This document shows, piece after piece, positions 1 to 5,044 of a DNA stretch of 5,286 nucleotides. Both the position numbers and the translations under genes were made by a program. Source of the DNA: Spirochaetaceae bacterium (GTDB lineage Bacteria > Spirochaetota > Spirochaetia > UBA9216); the NCBI GenBank assembly GCA_028527945.1, contig JAQQAK010000450.1, positions 1 to 5,286 on the forward strand, written 5' to 3'. How positions within the stretch are numbered: the first letter of the stretch is position 1; every line of letters starts with the position of its first letter. The notes under the pieces were generated by a model that was given only the letters and a program-made list of their open reading frames with translations, did not search any database and was not told the DNA's origin.

Positions 1-618
1 TTTTATATCATAATTTGAATTATAGGTTTCTATCTTAAATAATTCAGAAAAAGCGCTTTCTGCTTTTTTCTTTCCATGCCCTGAAGTTTTGAAAAAATCA
101 GGCTCTGCTGATAGGAATGACAAAAAAGCCGCAATTAACCTTTTGGTTAACCATAGATTTGTAGTAACCTTGGTTATTTCTAAAGAATTAAAAATGAGAG
201 AAGTATCTAAATAATCTTTTTTCAGTTCTGCTTCAAAAATTGGGCTTAATTTTATAGTTTTTTTTCGTCTTCTGTTATTTTTAGCAGGATATTCTATGCA
301 AATTAGAAGACGTTCCTGAAGGTTTGAAATTCTGTTATGAAGTTCCAGGAAAGAGTAATAACTTGATGTGAAATTTGATAATTCCTCAAGATCAGGATCT
401 TCCAGCAAGGCTATTGCTGTAAGAAGTTGAGAATCTTCATCATCAATTAGAGAGAATATTCTGCTTCGGACTTCTTTTTTATAAACAAGAGCATAAAGGG
501 TATTTATAAGATCATGTTTGTTAAAAGGTGTTTTTATCTCCCCAAGAAAATTCCTCATTATTTCAAAGAATATAGAGTCAGGGAGATTCAGGAGGTTGTT
601 TTTCCATTTAGTTTTCAT
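1..618 (-). CDS. Winged-helix protein, probable XPB-associated partner (partial, 3' end beyond window)
   Basis: I translated this frame from ATG 618-616 to the left edge: 206 codons without a stop, so the C-terminus is missing. A weak Shine-Dalgarno AAGAG lies at 627-631, about 8 nt before the ATG. Residues 10-55 are helical (LPDSIFFEIMRNFLG near 12-26). Residues 57-108 read like a winged helix-turn-helix (DDEDSQLLTAIALLEDPDLEEL, then LQERLLICIEY). A basic patch follows at 114-123 (NNRRRKKTIK), then LSPIFEAEL at 124-132. This order resembles the large proteins with XPB/Ssl2-type conserved domains that accompany bacterial XPB, such as the mycobacterial neighbour of ercc3. That is recall, not a search. 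It lies 58 bp downstream of the helicase on the same strand, so co-transcription is likely. A DNA-binding or helicase-partner role is inference; it could be another winged-helix protein. The reading frame is well supported, the family moderately. Confidence 0.6.
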   Translation of the reverse strand, partial: MKTKWKNNLLNLPDSIFFEIMRNFLGEIKTPFNKHDLINTLYALVYKKEVRSRIFSLIDDEDSQLLTAIALLEDPDLEELSNFTSSYYSFLELHNRISNLQERLLICIEYPAKNNRRRKKTIKLSPIFEAELKKDYLDTSLIFNSLEITKVTTNLWLTKRLIAAFLSFLSAEPDFFKTSGHGKKKAESAFSELFKIETYNSNYDIK

Positions 619-676
619 AGTTCTTACTCTTTTTGATTTTTGCTACAACTTAAGAGGTTTTCTTTTTAGTTGTTTA

Positions 677-2377
677 TCATTCATTATCGGTATATTGGTC
701 AATATCGTTAACCTCATCCCAAATCTCGATATTATATTTATAACCTTGTTCTGTTAGAAATTTTTGCCGGTTTGCGGAAAAAACTTCCTCAGTAGTATAA
801 TTTGATACGACAGAATAAAACCAGGAGTTACGTTTTTTGGGTCTTAGTATTCTTCCCAGCCGTTGAGCCTCTTCCTGTCGTGACCCGAATGTTCCGGATA
901 CCTGAATTGCAATTGAGGCATCTGGAAGATCTATTGCAAAATTGGCAACTTTCGATACAACAATAACTCGTTCTTTACCTTCTCTGAAATTTTGGTAAAT
1001 TACCTCTCGTTCTGCGTTTGGAGTTTTACCTGTTATTATAGGAGCCTTTAGCATTTTTGCTATTTTGTGAAGCTGATTAAGATATTGTCCTATTACAAGG
1101 ATTAGATCTTCTGAATGATTTTCTACAAGCTGTTTTACAATGGTTAGTTTGCGAGGGTTTTCACTTGCTATACGGAACTTTGCCCTTTTGTCTGCTGCCG
1201 CATATTGTATTAGCATATCTTCAGGCAGATCTACTCTAATTTCACTACAAGCAGCTTCCGCTATCCACCCCTTTGCTTCTAGTTCTTTCCATGGCACATC
1301 AAATCTTTTTGGCCCTACAAGTGAGAAAACATCTGCTTCATGCCCATCTTCACGGAGAAGGGTAGCTGTTAATCCAATTCTTCTTACAGCCTGAATTTCT
1401 GCAGTAACTCTGAATACAGGCGCTGGAAGCAGGTGCACTTCATCGTAAACAATGAGTCCCCATCCACCTTCAGAGAAAAGTTTAAAATGAGGAAAGTCAC
1501 TGTCTTTGTCAGGTCTCCATGTAAGGATTTGATAAGTAGCAATTGTTATTGGTTTTATTTCTTTTTTTGAGCCGGTATATTCTCCAATAAGATTTTCATC
1601 AATATTAGCCTTATCTTTTAACTCGTTCATCCATTGGTGAACAGCGGCAATATTTGTTGTAATTATAAGTGTATTGGTTTTACATAAATCCATAGCCTTC
1701 ATTCCGACTATAGTTTTACCAGAACCACAAGGCATTACTACTGTTCCAAAGCCAAATCCAGCTTTACCGTCACCATAAAACGATTCCGCGGCAGTAATTT
1801 GGTAATCTCTTATATTAAAATCCATTCCGCCAAGTGTTTCTGCTCTTAGAGAAAAATCAAGTTTTTCACCATCTATAAGAGGAGCAATATCTTTAACCGG
1901 CCATCCTGCTTTTATAAGCTCTACTTTCACAGAACCCCGGTCTACCAGTTTTACAAGAAAGCCGTCAGCTTCGCGCATTAATAATTTATTAAGTGATTTT
2001 CTTGATTCCAGTTCAGTTATAATATTCTGGTTCTCTGCTTCAAGGTAAAGAAAATCAGGGTTATCTGTTTCTTTTAAAACAAGCTGCCCATAACGGTTTA
2101 TTGTTTGACGAATTGTAAACAGTACATTTTCCGGTACATCGAATTTTGACCATTTTTCAAGTTTTTCAGTAACTTCATTGGATGTGATTCCTGCAGACGC
2201 TGCGTTCCATAAAGATAATGGACTTATTCTGTATGTATGAATATGTTCTGGAGATTTTTCAAGCTCTGAAAATGCTGCAATATCATTTCTTGCTGCTTCA
2301 AAAAATGTATTATGTACTTCCAGCATTAAAGAGCTGTCACTCTGAACTATAAGAGGCTTTTCATCTTTATCTACCAT
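677..2377 (-). CDS. xpb: XPB/ERCC3-type SF2 DNA helicase (repair helicase)
   Basis: 566 residues, close to bacterial XPB (about 540-560), ATG start. An ATP-dependent 3'-5' DNA translocase/helicase of the Mycobacterium XPB type. Residues 7-100 are the XPB-specific N-terminal domain (PLIVQSDSSLMLEV; PEHIHTYRISPLSLWNAASAG). Residues 107-185 fit the damage-recognition-like region. Helicase domain 1 carries RDYQ (190-193), motif I PCGSGKT (216-222), motif Ia TTNIAAVHQW (240-249), motif II DEVH (312-315) and GLTATLLRED (335-344), whose R342-E343-D344 is the XPB RED motif. Helicase domain 2 carries VSKVANFAIDLP (474-485), GTFGSRQEEAQRLGRILRP (495-513, motif VI) and the FYSVV strand (520-524). All catalytic motifs look intact. 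The start fits because PLIVQSD sits at the N-terminus as in mycobacterial XPB; no strong Shine-Dalgarno is visible. Bacterial XPB is linked to DNA repair, but its exact cellular role is uncertain. It lies between the MotA/FliG-like gene (47 bp upstream) and the winged-helix gene. Confidence 0.96.
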   Translation of the reverse strand: MVDKDEKPLIVQSDSSLMLEVHNTFFEAARNDIAAFSELEKSPEHIHTYRISPLSLWNAASAGITSNEVTEKLEKWSKFDVPENVLFTIRQTINRYGQLVLKETDNPDFLYLEAENQNIITELESRKSLNKLLMREADGFLVKLVDRGSVKVELIKAGWPVKDIAPLIDGEKLDFSLRAETLGGMDFNIRDYQITAAESFYGDGKAGFGFGTVVMPCGSGKTIVGMKAMDLCKTNTLIITTNIAAVHQWMNELKDKANIDENLIGEYTGSKKEIKPITIATYQILTWRPDKDSDFPHFKLFSEGGWGLIVYDEVHLLPAPVFRVTAEIQAVRRIGLTATLLREDGHEADVFSLVGPKRFDVPWKELEAKGWIAEAACSEIRVDLPEDMLIQYAAADKRAKFRIASENPRKLTIVKQLVENHSEDLILVIGQYLNQLHKIAKMLKAPIITGKTPNAEREVIYQNFREGKERVIVVSKVANFAIDLPDASIAIQVSGTFGSRQEEAQRLGRILRPKKRNSWFYSVVSNYTTEEVFSANRQKFLTEQGYKYNIEIWDEVNDIDQYTDNE

Positions 2378-2424
2378 AGCAAAACAGCTTAACAGATATA
2401 GTCTTTTCGGGCAAGCTTTGATAA

Positions 2425-3174
2425 CTATTGAACAATTGTTTTTGCATCTCTTGCTTTAATTTTTGCAGTTATAGATTTAAACCTGTTCTCTGCGGTTAAT
2501 AGTAATTTTTTATCAGGACTTGCAATCATTTCCAATCTTTCATAAAGAACTTTTCTTGAATCTGCACTTATAGAATTTATTATTTTATGAAGTACTGCGT
2601 CTGTTTCGGTCTTTAAGATAAGTCCAAGTGATTCCCAGTCAATAGCTTTCAGCATTTTGCTAATATCTTCAGAAGTTGCATTCAGAATCCATTTACCTGA
2701 ATCTGATTTTGCAGTTTTTTCACCCTTTGAGATTTTTTCTATATACGAGTTGAAATTATGTTTTCTTTCTTCAAGGTATTTATCATGTATTGATTTTCCC
2801 AGAAAAGAAAAGAGTATTTCTTCAATAAGAGCTTGTGGATCTCCTCTCATTATTGAGAGAATTCCTTCTCTTACCATAGACATTTCTATTAGTTTAAGTC
2901 CCCGAATATTTTTTACTGCTATTCTTATATCTATAATTTTTTCTATAGCTCTTGATTCATACCCATTGCCCAGGAGCTGTACACATTCGCTTAAGAAAGG
3001 ATTGTTTATTGAATCTGACTCTTTTGCTAAATCAAGAAAACCTGAGACTCTGCCTCTTTTGGCAACTTTAAGAATTTCTTTCAAAAGAGGTAATAAAGAT
3101 TCTTTTTCTTCTTCAGAACACTCTATCATGCTACCGAAGTTTAAATCGTAATTCGTAATAGCCTCCTGCCTCAA
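2425..3174 (-). CDS. Soluble MotA-cytoplasmic/FliG-C-like chimeric protein
   Basis: 249 codons from TTG 3174-3172. No membrane-spanning stretch or signal peptide is visible. Residues 35-84 resemble the MotA loop between TM2 and TM3 (VAKRGRVSGFLDL, INNPFL, VQLLGNGYESRAIEKIIDI). Residues 93-127 resemble the MotA tail after TM4 (MVREGILSIMRGDPQALIEEILFSFL). The TM3-TM4 hairpin that separates these in MotA is absent. After a charged linker (128-164), residues 165-245 resemble the FliG C-terminal torque domain (EDISKMLKAIDWESLGLILKT; DSRKVLYERLEMIASPDKK). R42 aligns with the functional MotA Arg90, while the Glu98 position is A50. The start is uncertain: TTG has no Shine-Dalgarno, AGGAGG lies inside the ORF at 3162-3167, and ATG 3129 (residue 16) is an alternative giving 234 residues. 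First gene of the set leading into XPB. The CDS is solid; the domain reading rests on remembered family patterns. Role unknown: motor accessory, decoy or something unrelated to motility. Confidence 0.8.
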   Translation of the reverse strand: MRQEAITNYDLNFGSMIECSEEEKESLLPLLKEILKVAKRGRVSGFLDLAKESDSINNPFLSECVQLLGNGYESRAIEKIIDIRIAVKNIRGLKLIEMSMVREGILSIMRGDPQALIEEILFSFLGKSIHDKYLEERKHNFNSYIEKISKGEKTAKSDSGKWILNATSEDISKMLKAIDWESLGLILKTETDAVLHKIINSISADSRKVLYERLEMIASPDKKLLLTAENRFKSITAKIKARDAKTIVQ

Positions 3175-3184
3175 GTTGAAACAT
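3131..3184 (-). CDS. Possible 17-codon leader ORF overlapping the start of the MotA/FliG-like gene
   Basis: ATG 3184-3182 opens a short frame, MFQLEAGGYYELRFKLR, ending at TAG 3133-3131. It is out of frame with the TTG-started reading of the main gene. Its stop lies one base before the in-frame ATG 3129-3127, a spacing that would allow translational coupling. A -10-like TATACT at 3195-3190 would place transcription start near 3183-3184, so this ORF could be read from a leaderless message. No protein-level support exists, and short ORFs like this arise by chance. Confidence 0.22.
   Translation of the reverse strand: MFQLEAGGYYELRFKLR
3162..3167 (-). promoter_or_regulatory. AGGAGG Shine-Dalgarno-like motif in the MotA/FliG-like 5' region
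   Basis: A perfect AGGAGG on the minus strand lies 4 codons inside the TTG-started ORF. No ATG, GTG or TTG occurs at the usual 5-10 nt beyond it in any frame; the in-frame codons there are ATT, ACG and AAT, and the ATG at 3129 is 32 nt away. It may serve an unusual start such as ATT 3159-3157, act as an internal pause site, or be coincidental. It matters because it makes the annotated TTG start doubtful. Confidence 0.35.
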
Positions 3185-3188
3185 CAAC
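3175..3188 (-). repeat. Small perfect inverted repeat just before the TTG start
   Basis: GTTGA at 3175-3179 and TCAAC at 3184-3188 are exact complements around a 4-nt AACA loop. The repeat abuts TTG 3174 and sits just downstream of the -10-like TATACT at 3190-3195. It could be an operator half-site pair or a small RNA hairpin at the 5' end of the leftward transcript. Five base pairs alone is weak evidence. Confidence 0.3.
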
Positions 3189-3189
3189 A

Positions 3190-3195
3190 AGTATA
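3190..3195 (-). promoter_or_regulatory. Candidate -10 box (TATACT) for the leftward operon
   Basis: TATACT on the minus strand matches TATAAT at five of six positions and is flanked by AT-rich DNA. No good -35 lies at 16-18 bp; the nearest TTGACA-like sequence (TTAACT) is about 20 bp upstream. Predicted transcription start is near 3183-3184, only about 10 nt before TTG 3174. This is the best leftward promoter candidate in the gap, but weak. Confidence 0.35.
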
Positions 3196-3229
3196 ACGAA
3201 ATTTTATCACATTTTAGTTAATATTTCAT

Positions 3230-3258
3230 TTGTTAATTAGAAAAAAATCAATTATCTT
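3230..3258 (+). promoter_or_regulatory. Weak rightward promoter candidate ahead of the hairpin block
   Basis: TTGTTA (3230-3235, 4 of 6 to TTGACA), a 17-bp spacer and TATCTT (3253-3258, 4 of 6 to TATAAT). Start would be near 3265, giving a transcript through the hairpins at 3295-3432 and possibly into the ATPase gene as a leader of about 270 nt. In DNA this AT-rich such a match is common, so confidence is low. Confidence 0.25.
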
Positions 3259-3294
3259 GCCTTAAAAACAAGGTTATGTATGTTTTATTCGCCG

Positions 3295-3432
3295 GGAAGG
3301 TTTAATACCCCGCCTGCTTTAGCAGTATTCTACATGCGGAATCTTTTATTTGGAAAGAGTATTTTTGTGTTGGGTAGAAAGCGGCGACCGTCTAAACCCA
3401 TTCCTTGCAGAACCAACCTGTGTTTGCTCTGC
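3295..3432. other. Hairpin-rich block, possible structured RNA or cis element (strand unknown)
   Basis: Successive short stems are visible: CTGC/GCAG around TTTA (3314-3325), ATTC/GAAT (3327-3342), TCTTT/AAAGA (3342-3358), a compound stem at 3371-3400 and GCAGA/TCTGC (3407-3432, with inner AAC/GTT). The compound stem is the best: TGGGT/ACCCA, then AGA/TCT, then CGG/CCG closing on CGA, with small bulges AAG and AA, 11 pairs in all. This block is visibly more GC-rich than the flanks, as structured RNAs often are in AT-rich genomes. The stems are nearly symmetric on both strands, so direction cannot be read from them. It could be an untranslated leader for either operon, a small RNA, or remnant repeat DNA. 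I recognise no Rfam family. Confidence 0.35.
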
Positions 3433-3453
3433 TCTGGAGTGATTGATTTCTGA

Positions 3454-3535
3454 AAGGTAAGATTATATCTTGTTTCGTTCAAGCTAATTGTTGCAGGTTG
3501 TTGATTGACTGTATGAATAAAAATATAATCACCTT
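3454..3535 (+). repeat. 13-bp interrupted inverted repeat ending at the ATPase start codon
   Basis: AAGGT (3454-3458) and GATTATAT (3461-3468) are exact complements of ACCTT (3531-3535) and ATATAATC (3523-3530), with only AA (3459-3460) bulged. The right arm overlaps the -10 box and touches GTG 3536. Two local hairpins lie in or next to the left arm: AAGAT/ATCTT around TAT (3459-3471), which excludes the long stem, and CTTG/CAAG (3469-3483), which can stack on it. As DNA this could be an operator pair enabling looping. As RNA, if a longer transcript exists, it could mask the start codon region. The pairing is a fact of the sequence; the function is inference. Confidence 0.5.
3501..3529 (+). 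promoter_or_regulatory. Strong rightward promoter giving a leaderless ECF mRNA
   Basis: TTGATT (3501-3506, 4 of 6 to TTGACA), a 17-bp spacer and a perfect TATAAT (3524-3529). Counting the last T of the -10 as -7 puts +1 at 3536, the G of the GTG start codon. This fits the lack of any Shine-Dalgarno before that GTG: the sequence just upstream is ACCTT, the opposite of a ribosome binding site. A second TTGACT at 3505-3510 is a better hexamer but only 13 bp from the -10. Confidence 0.6.
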
Positions 3536-5044
3536 GTGAATAAAGGTTTTTTACAAATAAAGAATCTCAAATTTAGTTATCCCACCTATGAGGGGTATTC
3601 GTCCACTGAAATTTTAAAAGGAATATCGCTGGATATTCGTCCTGGAAGTATTAATATCATTTTTGGTGGAAGTGAATCAGGAAAAACTACTCTTGCGTTG
3701 ATATTATCAGCCCTCATACCCAATCATACTGGTGGAGAAATATCTGGTGAGGTTCGAATTGATGATATAGATATTCTTAATGCTTACGCGCCTGAGTTAA
3801 TAGAGCATTGTGGCATTGTTTTTCAGGATCCTGAAAAACAGACTGTCACGACTGATTGTTTTTCTGAAGCAGCTTTTGCTCTTGAATCGATGGGCATCCC
3901 TGTTGAAGAAATTGACAAACGTGTAAAAAAATCTTTTTCCAGCCTTGGGATAGAAAAACTGTTAAAAGCAAAGATAACTGAAACTTCCGGAGGAGAGAAA
4001 AAGAAGCTGGGGCTTGCCTGTCTTTTTGCGGTAAATCCTGATCTTTATATTCTTGATGAGACGATGGAAGAACTTGATAATTCTGCCAGGGAAAAACTTT
4101 TCAAGCTTCTCAAAAAAACTGGTAAAAGTGTAATTATTTTTAGCTCAAAGTTTTATAACATATTTGAAACCGCTGATACTTTTTCACTTTTGCAGGATGG
4201 AGAACTTTTATTAAAAGAAAGTTTTCCTTTATCACCTTATTTTAAAAATAAGCTTGAAGAAGAGGGGATAATAGCAGACTTAAAATTATTATCAACGAAC
4301 AAAGATAATAAAGAGAACTTTGAAGATCTTCTTATTTCAGCAGAGAACATTGTTTATTCTTACAGCGATAATGGTTTTGCGTTAAATATAGAAGGTTTTT
4401 CTTTATTCAATGGAGAAGTCGTTTCGTTAGTTGGTCGTAATGGATGTGGAAAATCTACCTTTGCTAAAATCCTTTGCGGATTAATTAATCCTTCAGCTGG
4501 TGAAATTAAGGTTGAAAATAAAACTGCTGAGTCAGTTTTTCTAAACAGTTTTTGTGCATATTTGTTTCAGAACCCTGATTATCAAATATTTTTACCAACA
4601 ATCTTTGATGAGCTTTCGTGGGGGATGAAGGAATGTGGTATTGCAAACAGGGTTATTAAAGCATCTGTTTCCGCAGCAATAGAGGATTTCTGCTTGCCTC
4701 AAGAAGACACACCTCCTGCTATGATGAGTTTTAGCGCTAGAAAAAGGCTTCAGGCTGGAGTGTATTATCTTTTAAAGCGTCCTGTTTTTATATTGGATGA
4801 AGCTGATACTTCTTTATCGTATATTGATTTTATAGATCTTGTTGAACGTATAAAAACTGTGTGTAAGTCTGTAATTATAATTACACATGATCTCAAAATA
4901 GCTTCGGCAGTAAGTGATAGGGTTATCGGTATGGATAATGGTTGTTTTATTGAGGATTTAAGCGGCTTACCTTCAGAGCTCCTTGAGCAATGGTTTTCAG
5001 ACTCTTCTGAAAAAGGCAAAGGCCTTTCTGGTGATCCATCATGA
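3536..5044 (+). CDS. ecfA: ECF transporter ATPase, fused double-NBD (EcfA-A'/CbiO type)
   Basis: 502 residues with two ABC ATPase domains in tandem, about 5-225 and 265-480. Cytoplasmic; it would bind EcfT coupling helices and drive uptake of a vitamin or metal through a separate S component. NBD1: Walker A GGSESGKT (44-51), Q-loop FQDP (96-99), signature TSGGE (150-154), Walker B LYILDE (170-175), but S204 stands where the H-switch histidine belongs. NBD2: Walker A GRNGCGKS (300-307), QNP (345-347), Walker B VFILDE (417-422), H-switch H451 (THDL), but the signature region reads MSFSA (397-401) instead of LSGGQ. So one composite site looks complete and the other degenerate. GTG is the only start: an in-frame TAA lies at 3518-3520, and the domain begins at FLQIKNLKFSYP. 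No Shine-Dalgarno. Overlaps ecfT by ATGA. The family is secure; the transported substrate is unknown. Confidence 0.93.
   Translation: MNKGFLQIKNLKFSYPTYEGYSSTEILKGISLDIRPGSINIIFGGSESGKTTLALILSALIPNHTGGEISGEVRIDDIDILNAYAPELIEHCGIVFQDPEKQTVTTDCFSEAAFALESMGIPVEEIDKRVKKSFSSLGIEKLLKAKITETSGGEKKKLGLACLFAVNPDLYILDETMEELDNSAREKLFKLLKKTGKSVIIFSSKFYNIFETADTFSLLQDGELLLKESFPLSPYFKNKLEEEGIIADLKLLSTNKDNKENFEDLLISAENIVYSYSDNGFALNIEGFSLFNGEVVSLVGRNGCGKSTFAKILCGLINPSAGEIKVENKTAESVFLNSFCAYLFQNPDYQIFLPTIFDELSWGMKECGIANRVIKASVSAAIEDFCLPQEDTPPAMMSFSARKRLQAGVYYLLKRPVFILDEADTSLSYIDFIDLVERIKTVCKSVIIITHDLKIASAVSDRVIGMDNGCFIEDLSGLPSELLEQWFSDSSEKGKGLSGDPS

Larger units (their letters stand above)
3175..3535. other. Divergent intergenic region, structured, no convincing gene
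   Basis: 361 bp between the starts of two divergent genes. From left to right it holds the leftward -10 and a small inverted repeat (3175-3195), an AT-rich stretch with a weak rightward promoter (3230-3258), a hairpin-rich block (3295-3432), and the inverted repeat plus strong rightward promoter of the ECF operon (3454-3535). I found no tRNA, rRNA, tmRNA or RNase P signature. The longest small frame inside (3334-3453, 39 codons) has no ribosome binding site and no recognisable product. Confidence 0.7.

Noticed and set aside
678..680. ATG overlapping the helicase stop (ATGA) as the start of the downstream gene
   Set aside because: It reads only M-I-N-N before a TAA. The real frame starts at ATG 618-616.
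518..757. Plus-strand 79-codon ORF
   Set aside because: It lies antisense over the helicase end and the winged-helix gene; low-complexity Phe/Ile-rich translation typical of a shadow frame.
1140..1394. Plus-strand 84-codon ORF
   Set aside because: Antisense to conserved helicase domain sequence; no domain, no ribosome binding site.
2657..3151. Plus-strand 164-codon ORF
   Set aside because: Antisense to the MotA/FliG-like gene; Ser/Ile-rich composition is that expected from the reverse of coding DNA, and no family is recognisable.
3241..3273. Leftward intrinsic terminator (CCTT/AAGG hairpin and T-run)
   Set aside because: The stem is only four pairs and the T-run at 3241-3247 lies about 12 nt beyond it, too far for a standard terminator.
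3294..3316. Cobalamin-riboswitch-like GGGAA ... CCCCGC
   Set aside because: The GCCACTG element and the GGTG arm are missing, and the later AGCGGCGACC only loosely recalls the B12 box. The match is too poor to call.
3334..3453. 39-codon plus-strand ORF in the intergenic region (MRNLLFGKSIF...)
   Set aside because: No Shine-Dalgarno, no recognisable product, and it runs through the hairpin block; most likely chance.
3505..3510. TTGACT as the -35 of the ECF promoter
   Set aside because: Five of six to consensus, but only 13 bp from TATAAT; TTGATT at 3501-3506 gives the normal 17 bp.
4765..5019. Minus-strand 84-codon ORF
   Set aside because: Antisense to NBD2 of the ECF ATPase, whose motifs are clear on the plus strand.
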